Shown here piece after piece: positions 1 through 6,358 of a DNA stretch of 6,358 nucleotides (its first letter is position 1; every line of letters starts with the position of its first letter). A program made the translations under genes and the position numbers. The notes beneath the pieces were generated by a model. That model saw only the letters and a program-made list of their open reading frames with translations, did no database searches and was not told where the DNA came from. The stretch comes from Bacteroidota bacterium. GTDB taxonomy: Bacteria; Bacteroidota; Ignavibacteria; Kapaibacteriales; UBA2268. The DNA lies in NCBI GenBank assembly GCA_022708005.1, contig JAKIZN010000102.1, positions 1-6,358 on the forward strand, in the 5' to 3' direction.

Positions 1-1746
1 AATTATCTTTGTCATATAGTCATACATACTCTCATAGCTGGTGCCTTCAGGCGCAGTCGATGATATTTGAAATCGGCTTTTATCTTCAAGCGGAGCAAGC
101 TCGGAAGGAATATGCCTGCCAATGACAAATATTAGCAAAAGGCTTACTATTAAAATAACAACTCCAGCTATACGGTGGCTCATAAACCAATCAAGTATTA
201 TTCCGTATATCTTGATAGATGTATTGAATTGCTTTTCTGTCCATTCAAAAAATTTATTGTGCTTCTCGGCTTTCTTTAATATTCTCGAACTTATCATAGG
301 CGTCAAAGTCAAAGAAACAAATGCCGAAACTACTATCGAACTAGCTACCACCAAGCCAAATTCACGAAACAGCTTGCCAGTCAGCCCTTCGAGAAATAGT
401 ATAGGCAGAAATACAGATACAAGGGTTATAGTAGTCGAAACGATAGCAAATATTATCTCCGATGAGCCTTCTTTTGCCGCTTGCATTGGAGGCATACCCT
501 GCTCAATCTTGCTGAAAATGTTTTCAAGCACAACCATAGCATCATCGACCACAATGCCAGTAGCGAGCACAATTCCCAGAAGCGTCAATATATTTATAGA
601 AAAATTGAGCAAATACATAAAGAAAAATGCACCAATAAGAGATATTGGAATAGCAAGCACTGGAATTAAAGTTGTTCGCCAATGCCTCAAAAAGAAGAAA
701 ATAACAAGCACAACCAAGCCGAAAGCTATCAATATAGTTTCAAAAACTTCCTCGATTGCCCTGCGAATGCCAATTGTCGTATCGAAAGCATCGCCGACAA
801 TAACATCTGAAGGCAATTCTTTCTTTATCTGCTCTAATTTTTTATAAACTCTATCGGCTATATCAATGTGGTTAGAGCCAGCTTGCGGAGTGATAGCCAC
901 GCCGACCATCGGCAAGCCGCCATTTCCACGCAACTGCGTTCTCTCATTTTCTGGGAGCAATTTTGCTTCGCCAATATGCTTTAATTTTATGATATTATTA
1001 TCGGTTTCCTTGATTATCAGCTCATTAAAATCGTCTTCGGTTACAAGCCTGCCGGTAGTCCTTATTGTTAATTCCGTTTGATAGCCTTCAATTCTGCCCG
1101 AAGGCATTTCGATATTTTCTTTCAGCAAAGCATTTTTCACGTCAAGCGGCGAAAGACCATACCCAGCTAACTTTATTGGGTCGAGCAGCAGTTTCATCGA
1201 ATACTTTTTTTCGCCCCAAATCCTAATTTCGCTTACTCCCGGGACGGTTTGCAGCCGCTCTTTAAATATATCATTAGCAATCGCGGAAAGCTCAAGCAAA
1301 GGGCGCTTTTCGCTGCTGACAGTGATTGATAAAATCGGACTTGCGTCGGCATCGGATTTAACAACTATCGGCGGGTCGGCATCTTGCGGTATCTTATTTC
1401 TTGCGCGGGAAACTCTATCCCGCACATCATTTGCAGCTGCCTCAAGGTCTACCGATATTTCAAATTCCACAGTAATCAAGCTGCGCCCATCGGCAGATAT
1501 AGACGATAGCGAGCGAATGCCCGCTATACCATTGATAGATTCCTCAAGTGGTTGAGTTATTTGCGATTCTATTACTTCTGCATTGGCGCCGATGTAGTTG
1601 GTGGTTACCGTAACTATTGGCGGGTCAACGCTTGGATATTCCCTGACACTTAAAAAATAATAACCAATTCCGCCAAATATCAATATCATCAACGACATAA
1701 CAATAGTTAATATCGGCCGCTTTATGCTTAAATGGGCTATGTTCAT
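1..1746 (-). CDS. RND efflux pump inner-membrane permease, HAE-1/AcrB-like (N-terminal 582 residues, 3' end beyond window)
   Basis: Proton-driven inner-membrane transporter of a tripartite efflux pump. The reading frame is open from ATG at 1746 to the left edge, giving 582 residues of a family usually about 1,020-1,060 long. Visible layout: TM1 at about residues 12-32; first periplasmic porter region at about 33-335, including the RND-typical REYPSVDPPIVTV stretch (35-47); a cluster of membrane segments at about 336-490 (starting with ILIAFGLVVLVIFFFL, 338-353); another TM at about 527-543; and the start of the second periplasmic loop (ELAPLEDKSRFQ, 549-560). TM4 carries GIVVDDAMVVLEN with Asp401-Asp402, equivalent to the AcrB Asp407/Asp408 proton relay. 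This pair fits hydrophobe/amphiphile pumps better than CzcA/CusA metal pumps. The start lies 5 bp after the adaptor stop codon, so translation is probably coupled; no good Shine-Dalgarno is seen. Family assignment is firm; the substrate cannot be told from sequence. Confidence 0.95.
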   Translation of the reverse strand, partial: MNIAHLSIKRPILTIVMSLMILIFGGIGYYFLSVREYPSVDPPIVTVTTNYIGANAEVIESQITQPLEESINGIAGIRSLSSISADGRSLITVEFEISVDLEAAANDVRDRVSRARNKIPQDADPPIVVKSDADASPILSITVSSEKRPLLELSAIANDIFKERLQTVPGVSEIRIWGEKKYSMKLLLDPIKLAGYGLSPLDVKNALLKENIEMPSGRIEGYQTELTIRTTGRLVTEDDFNELIIKETDNNIIKLKHIGEAKLLPENERTQLRGNGGLPMVGVAITPQAGSNHIDIADRVYKKLEQIKKELPSDVIVGDAFDTTIGIRRAIEEVFETILIAFGLVVLVIFFFLRHWRTTLIPVLAIPISLIGAFFFMYLLNFSINILTLLGIVLATGIVVDDAMVVLENIFSKIEQGMPPMQAAKEGSSEIIFAIVSTTITLVSVFLPILFLEGLTGKLFREFGLVVASSIVVSAFVSLTLTPMISSRILKKAEKHNKFFEWTEKQFNTSIKIYGIILDWFMSHRIAGVVILIVSLLLIFVIGRHIPSELAPLEDKSRFQISSTAPEGTSYESMYDYMTKII

Positions 1747-1751
1747 ATTGA

Positions 1752-2810
1752 TTATTTTGCCAAATTCTTAATGATTACGGGTGATTTGTCTTTAATTTGC
1801 ATCAAACCAGTTGATATGATTGTATCGCCCACGTTCAGCCCAGAAACGACTTGAACGGTAGAGTCTGTTCTGATGCCAACTTTTATATTCGCTGCCCTTG
1901 CAAAGCCACCATCGGCAACGTATACCTTATTGCCAGTAAGTTCATTGACTATCACAGAAGAAGGCACAACTATTGTATTGAAAATTTTATCGAGCACAAT
2001 TTCGATTTTTACAAAGCTCCCGGGCACAAGCTCGCCTTTGGGATTGGGCGAACTTGCTCGAACTTTATAAGTGCGCGAGCCTGCATCTACTTTGCCTTCT
2101 ACCGCATAAACTTTTGCTCCGTAAATTTTATTGTTGAGCGAAAAAGTTAGTTCAGTGCCGGGCTTTATAAGCGTTGCATAACTTTCGGGAACGGAAAATT
2201 CAATTTTGATTGGATTATTTTGTGCGAAATTGGCAATATTAGTAGCTGTCGTTACGTTGGCGCCTTCGCTCACGTATTTCAAGCCAATCATACCATCGAA
2301 AGGAGCAACTATTTCTGTTTTCTCAATTTGAGCTTTAATTAAATCTTTTTCAGCAAGCAAAGTTTCCAAGCTCGTCGTTGAAATTTGCAATTCTTCAAGG
2401 CTTAAAGCTTTTTTGTCGAACAGTTGTTTTTTTCGAGATTCGTCTTGCTTAGCAAGCGAAATTTGAGCTTCTATTTTGCTAAGCTGTGCCTTTAAGTCTT
2501 TATCGTTAAGTTTGACGAGCAATTGCCCTTTGGATATTCTGCTACCTTCTTTGAACGCTAATTTGATAATTCTGCCTGATATTTCTGGCTTTAGCATCAC
2601 TTCTTCGTTTGGTAATATAGTGCCCGTCGAATAAATTTTATTTAACATTTCGGATTGAGACGCAATTATGCCGCTTACTTGCGCAGGCGGAATTTTCATT
2701 GGTTTTTCTGCTACGGCTTCATTTTCCTTGCCACACGACGCCAGCGCAGTCAAAGCCGCTAAAAAGAAAAGTTGAATGAATAACTTATATTCATTTTTAT
2801 GATGAAACAT
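1752..2810 (-). CDS. RND efflux periplasmic adaptor (membrane-fusion) lipoprotein, HlyD/AcrA-like
   Basis: Periplasmic adaptor linking the RND permease to an outer-membrane channel. The 352-residue protein begins with a hydrophobic signal (residues 10-25) ending in the lipobox LASC, so Cys26 is the predicted lipidated residue. Gly27 rather than Asp follows the Cys. Domains in order: first half of the lipoyl-like domain at about 60-100 (GTILPNEEVMLKPEISGRI, then KEGSRISKGQLLVKL); a short alpha-helical hairpin at about 101-165, rich in Lys, Glu and Leu; second lipoyl half with the family-typical IVAPFDGMIG (167-176); beta-barrel at about 195-275 (SVPES at 206-210, VPGSFVKIEI at 262-271); and a membrane-proximal domain at about 275-350. 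Length is normal. It lies directly upstream of the permease with a 5-bp gap, a classic two-gene operon. The ATG at 2810 is the only start placing the signal at the N-terminus; it is preceded by A/T-only sequence without a Shine-Dalgarno, as is common in Bacteroidota-like bacteria. Confidence 0.94.
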   Translation of the reverse strand: MFHHKNEYKLFIQLFFLAALTALASCGKENEAVAEKPMKIPPAQVSGIIASQSEMLNKIYSTGTILPNEEVMLKPEISGRIIKLAFKEGSRISKGQLLVKLNDKDLKAQLSKIEAQISLAKQDESRKKQLFDKKALSLEELQISTTSLETLLAEKDLIKAQIEKTEIVAPFDGMIGLKYVSEGANVTTATNIANFAQNNPIKIEFSVPESYATLIKPGTELTFSLNNKIYGAKVYAVEGKVDAGSRTYKVRASSPNPKGELVPGSFVKIEIVLDKIFNTIVVPSSVIVNELTGNKVYVADGGFARAANIKVGIRTDSTVQVVSGLNVGDTIISTGLMQIKDKSPVIIKNLAK

Positions 2811-2884
2811 AATTATTAAATAATTTAAATTTATAAATTAAACATTAATTAAAAAAATAACACGTTTATTCATAATCAATATTT
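2811..2884 (-). other. AT-rich intergenic spacer between heparinase-family gene and efflux operon
   Basis: This 74-bp gap is almost pure A/T. It must hold any promoter of its own for the adaptor-permease pair, but I see no convincing -35/-10 pair, no Bacteroidetes-type TAnnTTTG box and no ribosome-binding site. It contains a 12-bp A/T palindrome at 2828-2839 (AATTTATAAATT), expected by chance at this composition; an A7 tract on the plus strand at 2851-2857; and the nonamer CACGTTTAT (plus strand, 2861-2869), which recurs in the spacer upstream of the HMA gene. Confidence 0.6.
2851..2870 (-). terminator. weak candidate intrinsic terminator after the heparinase-family gene
   Basis: Read on the minus strand, AATAA (2870-2866), the 5-nt loop ACGTG (2865-2861) and TTATT (2860-2856) form a 5-bp A/U stem, followed by a T7 run (2857-2851) that overlaps its end by two bases. 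It starts about 15 nt after the heparinase stop codon, the right place for a terminator. The stem has no G/C pair and would be very unstable, so this may be no more than AT-rich composition. If it does not terminate, the efflux genes could be read through from upstream. Confidence 0.22.
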
Positions 2885-5125
2885 TTAGTAAATTTTAATT
2901 AGCCATTCTATTTGAGAGCTTTCGGACTCAATAACAAGTCTATAACTGTTTTGCAGCAGCCCGTAGTGCGCGGAGTATTGATAGGCTTCGGAGTAGAAGT
3001 TGAAGTCGCCTTTTGGGATTTCCAATTTAATGTTTTTGTAATCAATCAAAGCCGCATCGCCATTTATTATAATATTAGTGCCCGGCACAAAATGCAGCAG
3101 CACCTTCCGCTTGCCTTGCAATTTGCACTCGTCTATGAAATATATAGCATTGCTAGTAAAACTAATCTTGCGGGTAAGCTTTTGAGTATATGCGCAATGT
3201 TCGGCTATCAGTCCTTTATCGCTAAATTTATTCATTTTCGGCTTTGTCCTATCGCCCGCGAGCCAAAACAAATCATCTTTGCTGCCTTCGCTCCATAAAT
3301 TTTGCTCCAAGCCGTTAAATGCCACAGTGTTATGATTATTCACAGAGCGGAACGCATTGCGGCGGGCAGGGAACGGCGTATAGCAATAAGTGCCGCCATT
3401 GACAATTATCGGAATATCGCCTTTGTATAGCTCAAAAGAAAGCGCATCGTTATGATTATGACCGCCTTTGCCTTTTTGTCCGATTTTGCCAAGATTGAAC
3501 ACAAAATGATATTTTTTTCTCCACACGGAGTATAATCCAAAATCAGGAAACGACTTAGCCCGATAATTTTCTTTGCTATATTTACGCAATAAGTAACGAT
3601 TGACTTCTTCGGATAGTTGCGATAATAAAGATAAGTTAAAATCAATTTTTGATTTGCTGCGTAGCACTTTGGCAGCGTGGAACTCATTATATCGGCTCAA
3701 TATCGGAACATCTATGAAATCACTGAAATATCCCACGAATAAACTTATCGCATTCCATGGATTATTTGAACTATGAAAAAAATAATCTTTACGATTAACT
3801 CTTTTAGCTAAATATTTAAAATAAAATGGAGTTATATGTATAAAATAACCGCTATCGCTGTCTCCGAATTGTGGCAAATAATGGCTTTTGGTAGAGCAAA
3901 AAAGAAGAAATTGCAGCATCTTAAATAGCTTCGATAGCAGAGCGTCGCTAATTTCAATTTCTCCATTGATAGTATATTTCAGCGATTTACTTTTAATTCT
4001 GCTAAGCGCAGAGCGTCGCATTTCTGGCAAACTTAGCACCGTAAAGAGACCATAAAGCACCATTTCAAAAGAAAATCTATGATAAGAAACCGAACCTTCG
4101 AAATTGCTGCCGTCGCTATTAAATTGGTAATCAATTTCCCTCAATAAGATATCGAGCGAGCGAGCCAGCACGCCGTCTGTAGCTTCCGATGATGGCAAAT
4201 ATGCAGAAATGATAATCAAAGCAGAAATTCCCGCTAAATAATGATTTCCACGCATGCCGCTGCTCCATTCAAGATTATTTTGCACGAATTGAGAATGCTC
4301 TAATATCATTTCAACAAACATACTTTCGAACTGCTTATCGAATTGGCAGCCCGCTTGCTTGAAATAGCTATACGACACGAGCAAATTTACGGCTCTAATC
4401 GAAACGTCCATTGCAGACATCCATTGAGTGCCGAACCGCGGCGGATTGGAAAGTCGGAAGTCTATAATTTGGTTGCAAAATTCTTTTGAAAAATGCTCGG
4501 ATTTAGCCGTTTTGCCGCTACTTTTTTCTAAATAATAGGCAAGCGAAAGCGTTATAAGATGCTGCAGCCTGCCTAATTCCCAAGGCACTTTTATATCGGC
4601 ACCCAACTGTTGCCCGTAGCTAATTTTTTTCGACCAAGTGTTATGCGACCAGCGAAAACCAGATTTAAAATCTATTTGCCAATCTATTAGCTTATAATCA
4701 TTAGTTATCATTTTAGAAAGAGCTTGCGAAAATTTCCTATTATCCGCATTTTCAATGCTCGCCACAAAACTATCTATATCCGAATAACCCTCAACGGCTA
4801 GATATTTTGTGCCGAGCATGCCTTCTGCTTGCATTCCATTATATACATGAGTAATGCCGCTGCCGAGCAAATCGAATTTATGTATAACGCTGAGCGCTGC
4901 GGAAGTCGTTATTTGCTCATCGAAATGCTTGAGATGCTCCGCTTCCGGCAAAGGAAAAATGTGATAGTGAATAGATTGGATAGCAGAGGTATTGGGGCTG
5001 AAAGTAAGCCTCTGAGAATCGCTTTTAAACTGCACCGAGTTTTTTAATTTGTCAAAAAAAAATCTAAAAATCTTTTTTACTGCGATTGCAGGCGATAATT
5101 TAGCAACTCTCAATATAGCTTTCAA
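2885..5125 (-). CDS. heparinase II/III-family protein (putative polysaccharide lyase, EPS-locus type)
   Basis: Probable (alpha/alpha)-toroid plus beta-sandwich polysaccharide lyase, cleaving uronic-acid glycans by beta-elimination; the substrate is unknown. N-terminal part: HKFDLLGSG (82-90), then GADIKVPWELGRLQHL (175-190), both hallmarks of the heparinase II/III N-terminal domain. Toroid region: GNHYLAG (293-299) and DGSNFEGSVSYHR (338-350), giving candidate catalytic Asn294, Tyr348 and His349, followed by GDSDSG (421-426). C-terminal heparinase domain: GGHNHNDALSFEL (554-566), NGGTYCY (576-582) and FRSVNNHNTVAFNG (592-605), with His556 a further candidate. These roles are assigned by analogy with heparinases II and III. 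Length (746) and completeness look normal and all landmark motifs are intact. No signal peptide is visible; the basic, amphipathic N-terminus resembles members found in exopolysaccharide or O-antigen loci. The start is TTG at 5125: the next in-frame Met is residue 98, beyond conserved sequence, and an in-frame stop at 5141-5143 bars a start further upstream. Confidence 0.88.
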   Translation of the reverse strand: MKAILRVAKLSPAIAVKKIFRFFFDKLKNSVQFKSDSQRLTFSPNTSAIQSIHYHIFPLPEAEHLKHFDEQITTSAALSVIHKFDLLGSGITHVYNGMQAEGMLGTKYLAVEGYSDIDSFVASIENADNRKFSQALSKMITNDYKLIDWQIDFKSGFRWSHNTWSKKISYGQQLGADIKVPWELGRLQHLITLSLAYYLEKSSGKTAKSEHFSKEFCNQIIDFRLSNPPRFGTQWMSAMDVSIRAVNLLVSYSYFKQAGCQFDKQFESMFVEMILEHSQFVQNNLEWSSGMRGNHYLAGISALIIISAYLPSSEATDGVLARSLDILLREIDYQFNSDGSNFEGSVSYHRFSFEMVLYGLFTVLSLPEMRRSALSRIKSKSLKYTINGEIEISDALLSKLFKMLQFLLFCSTKSHYLPQFGDSDSGYFIHITPFYFKYLAKRVNRKDYFFHSSNNPWNAISLFVGYFSDFIDVPILSRYNEFHAAKVLRSKSKIDFNLSLLSQLSEEVNRYLLRKYSKENYRAKSFPDFGLYSVWRKKYHFVFNLGKIGQKGKGGHNHNDALSFELYKGDIPIIVNGGTYCYTPFPARRNAFRSVNNHNTVAFNGLEQNLWSEGSKDDLFWLAGDRTKPKMNKFSDKGLIAEHCAYTQKLTRKISFTSNAIYFIDECKLQGKRKVLLHFVPGTNIIINGDAALIDYKNIKLEIPKGDFNFYSEAYQYSAHYGLLQNSYRLVIESESSQIEWLIKIY

Positions 5126-5140
5126 ATCAGCCCCATTTGA
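5123..5140 (-). promoter_or_regulatory. HMA-heparinase junction: TTG start with weak GGGG ribosome-binding site
   Basis: Only 15 bp separate the HMA stop codon (TAA, 5143-5141) from the TTG taken as the heparinase start (5125-5123). A GGGG run at 5134-5131, 5 nt before the TTG, is the only Shine-Dalgarno-like element. An ATG at 5136-5134 is in another frame and meets TGA after four codons, so it cannot start the gene as the sequence stands. A one-base insertion error in the GGGG or TTT run would make that ATG the start. The two genes share one reading frame across the stop codon. Tight spacing predicts co-transcription and translational coupling. Confidence 0.4.
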
Positions 5141-5482
5141 TTATTTGCGGTCTTCAGGATTCTTGCAGCAGTTTGGTAGCTTCCTATATGCTGCCCTATC
5201 TGCTGGGATGTCGTCTGCGTCGTAGCCTAATTTGGAAATAGCCGTTCTAACTTTTTCCAATGATGTCTTGCCCGCATCATACTTTACAGTAATTTCCTTC
5301 TTATCCAAATCAACTTTCACCTCTTTGATAGCAGGCAGTTTTTTCAAGCCTTTATGGACAGTTGCGTCGCAATGCTCGCACCAGACAGAAGATTTTATAA
5401 CTGCAGTTTTTATATCATCAGCTTTCAAATTTATACTAAGCAAAATGACTGCAAATAGTGCAAATACAATGGTTTTTCTCAT
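5141..5482 (-). CDS. exported heavy-metal-associated (HMA) domain protein with CxxC site
   Basis: A 113-residue protein predicted to bind a soft metal ion such as Cu(I), Hg(II) or Zn(II) outside the cytoplasm. Residues 1-21 form a Sec-type signal peptide (MRK, hydrophobic core, then INLKA before DD, cleavage likely after Ala21). The rest is one ferredoxin-like HMA fold: strand with VWCEHCDATV (33-42), where Cys35 and Cys38 form the metal-binding CxxC; helix HKGLKKLPAI; strand KEVKVDLD; strand KEITVKYD (62-69); and a helix ending in KLGYDADDIP. The family-typical Met before CxxC is replaced by Trp34. After the fold comes a short tail with a second thiol pair, LPNCCK (102-107). From memory, a similar paired-Cys tail occurs in many Bacteroidota HMA proteins. 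The ATG at 5482 is supported by AAGGTG 5 nt upstream. The heparinase gene follows closely. Whether it is a chaperone, a scavenger or a resistance protein cannot be decided. Confidence 0.88.
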   Translation of the reverse strand: MRKTIVFALFAVILLSINLKADDIKTAVIKSSVWCEHCDATVHKGLKKLPAIKEVKVDLDKKEITVKYDAGKTSLEKVRTAISKLGYDADDIPADRAAYRKLPNCCKNPEDRK

Positions 5483-5487
5483 AAAAA

Positions 5488-5493
5488 CACCTT
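5488..5493 (-). promoter_or_regulatory. ribosome-binding site of the HMA gene
   Basis: AAGGTG on the minus strand, one mismatch from AAGGAG, lies 5 nt (TTTTT) before the ATG at 5482. It is the best Shine-Dalgarno match seen before any start in this window and fixes the HMA start codon. Confidence 0.6.
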
Positions 5494-5511
5494 GATAGAA
5501 GTAATAAAAAG

Positions 5512-5548
5512 AATTATAATTTATTCACGTTTATATTAAATTATTATT
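5512..5548 (-). terminator. A/T inverted repeat after mfd: weak terminator or operator candidate
   Basis: On the minus strand the arm at 5548-5537 (AATAATAATTTA) pairs with the arm at 5523-5512 (TAAATTATAATT): 11 of 12 positions are complementary, with a 13-nt loop (5536-5524). The first arm overlaps the mfd stop codon and a T5 run follows at 5510-5506, as in an intrinsic terminator. The stem has no G/C pairs. The second arm also contains the TATAAT candidate, so the repeat could equally be an operator, or chance in A/T-rich DNA. Confidence 0.25.
5513..5518 (-). promoter_or_regulatory. candidate -10 box (TATAAT) for the HMA gene
   Basis: A perfect TATAAT reads on the minus strand from 5518 to 5513. 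It would start a transcript near 5506 with a leader of about 24 nt that still includes the AAGGTG site. No TTGACA-like hexamer occurs 16-18 bp upstream, and in sequence this AT-rich TATAAT is easily met by chance. No TAnnTTTG box typical of Bacteroidota promoters was found either. Confidence 0.28.
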
Positions 5549-6358
5549 ATTCTACTATTAGCTGTATCGTATTTTTAATTTTCCAAAGTATTTCCAAAGC
5601 GGAGCTTCGCGAATCAAGCGGAACATTCAAATATAATTTATCCCTCACTTGCTTGATGCTGGCGTTTGGTATAGTATTCAAAAATTCTACAAGTTGCAGA
5701 AATACTATTCGATAATATTCCTCGTTTGAACTGCTCGGGAACTCTGCGACCATCTTATTTGGCTTAATTACAACTCGCTCAAATCCAGTTTCTGATGCCG
5801 CAAGCCGAACCCTTACGGCGAATAGTAGCTCTTGCCCGGGCTTGGGCATCTTCCCAAATCTATCTTCAACTTCTTTCACTAAGTCGCTTAATTCATTATT
5901 ATTTGCAACGCTATAAAGCCGTTTGTAATAGGTAAATCTATCGGTAGAATTATCAATATAGCTATCAGGGAAATATGCGTCCGTTCCAATATCAATTTGA
6001 ATATCCTCATTTTTCAAGAATTTAGTATCGTCGCTATCCGTTTCAAAAATATCTGCAAATTCCTCGCTGCGAAGTTCGCCGACGGCTTCATCTAATATTT
6101 TTTGAAACAGCTCAAATCCCATATCGACAATAAACCCGCTCTGCTCGGCGCCGAGCAAATTGCCTGCGCCGCGTATTTCCAAATCTCGCATAGATAGCTT
6201 TAAGCCACTGCCTAAATCAGTAAATTCCTCTATTGCCTGAAGCCGCTGAAGCGCTTGTCGTGGCAAGCCTTTTATCCGCTGTATCGATAAATAGCAATGC
6301 GCTTGAATATCTGCCCTGCCCACTCTGCCCCGAAGCTGATAAAGTTCGGCAAGCCCAA
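5547..6358 (-). CDS. mfd: transcription-repair coupling factor Mfd (C-terminal 269 residues, 5' end beyond window)
   Basis: Mfd is the SF2 DNA translocase that removes RNA polymerase stalled at DNA damage and recruits UvrA for strand-specific excision repair in the cytoplasm. Only the C-terminal 269 residues of a protein usually about 1,100-1,200 long are visible. They start inside helicase lobe 2 with LYQLRGRVGR, which is SF2 motif VI with its arginine fingers. Next comes the RecG/Mfd-specific stretch EEFTDLGSGLKLSMRDLEIRGAGNLLGAEQSGFI, shown here as EFTDLGSGLKL then MRDLEIRGAGNLLGAEQSGF, the translocation (TRG) region. The end is the C-terminal TRCF/D7 domain: YFPDSYIDNSTDRFTYYKRL followed by VEDRFGKMP. 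It ends normally at TAA (5549-5547). The codon at 6323 is GTG inside motif VI and is not a start. No neighbour is a repair gene, so the link with the downstream genes is probably only positional. Confidence 0.96.
   Translation of the reverse strand, partial: GLAELYQLRGRVGRADIQAHCYLSIQRIKGLPRQALQRLQAIEEFTDLGSGLKLSMRDLEIRGAGNLLGAEQSGFIVDMGFELFQKILDEAVGELRSEEFADIFETDSDDTKFLKNEDIQIDIGTDAYFPDSYIDNSTDRFTYYKRLYSVANNNELSDLVKEVEDRFGKMPKPGQELLFAVRVRLAASETGFERVVIKPNKMVAEFPSSSNEEYYRIVFLQLVEFLNTIPNASIKQVRDKLYLNVPLDSRSSALEILWKIKNTIQLIVE

Noticed and set aside
122..847. 241-residue plus-strand open frame opposite the RND permease
   Set aside because: It is antisense to a well-conserved permease frame including the TM4 Asp-Asp motif, is low-complexity in Ser, Thr and Ile, and shows no recognisable domain.
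2828..2839. Perfect 12-bp palindrome AATTTATAAATT
   Set aside because: It consists only of A and T in a nearly G/C-free spacer, where such palindromes are expected by chance; no second copy or G/C-bearing flank supports a binding site.
2912..3298. 128-residue plus-strand open frame opposite the heparinase C-terminus
   Set aside because: The opposite strand encodes the intact C-terminal beta-sandwich of the heparinase family; this frame shows no motif or ribosome-binding site.
3406..3687. 93-residue minus-strand open frame inside the heparinase gene
   Set aside because: It is an alternative frame within a gene whose main frame encodes conserved residues 480-573, including GGHNHND; no sign of independent coding.
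6321..6323. GTG as a possible start of a separate 258-residue gene
   Set aside because: The frame stays open upstream and encodes the first half of SF2 motif VI (LYQLRG), so this GTG is an internal Val of Mfd.
1..6358. Search for tRNA, rRNA, CRISPR repeats, transposase genes and insertion-sequence ends
   Set aside because: By reading both strands I found no repeated units with regular spacing, no cloverleaf-like segment and no transposase motif; nearly all bases are assigned to conserved coding regions.

Overview
The window is about 40% G+C by eye and densely packed. All five recognisable genes lie on the minus strand, so transcription runs from high to low coordinates. Protein character (an Mfd C-terminus, a secreted HMA protein ending in a paired-Cys tail, a lipoprotein membrane-fusion protein, an EPS-type heparinase-fold protein), AT-rich spacers and mostly poor Shine-Dalgarno sites suggest a Bacteroidota/Ignavibacteriota/Kapabacteria-like Gram-negative. 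This placement is an inference from style and not from a marker gene. Lipoprotein and RND components do show a two-membrane cell.

Layout in transcription order: (1) 6358-5547, the C-terminal 269 residues of the transcription-repair coupling factor Mfd, entering from the right edge. (2) 5546-5483, a 64-bp AT-rich spacer with a TATAAT-like box, an inverted repeat and a clear ribosome-binding site. (3) 5482-5141, a small exported heavy-metal-associated (HMA) domain protein with a CxxC site. (4) 5125-2885, a 746-residue heparinase II/III-family protein that starts at TTG, 15 bp after the HMA stop codon and in the same frame. (5) 2884-2811, a 74-bp spacer of almost pure A/T. (6) 2810-1752, a periplasmic adaptor lipoprotein of an RND efflux pump. 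(7) 1746-1, the first 582 residues of the cognate RND permease, leaving at the left edge.

Functionally these form three modules: DNA repair (mfd); a probable HMA-heparinase transcription unit whose two products have no obvious common pathway; and a two-gene tripartite-pump operon whose outer-membrane channel, if linked, would lie beyond the left edge. The pump has the Asp-Asp proton-relay pair of the hydrophobe/amphiphile (HAE-1) class, so the nearby HMA protein should not be taken as proof of metal export.

I found no RNA gene, mobile element, CRISPR array or undescribed multigene system. The points most worth checking are the HMA/heparinase junction, the signal-less heparinase outside a visible glycan locus, and a 9-bp element shared by the two spacers.
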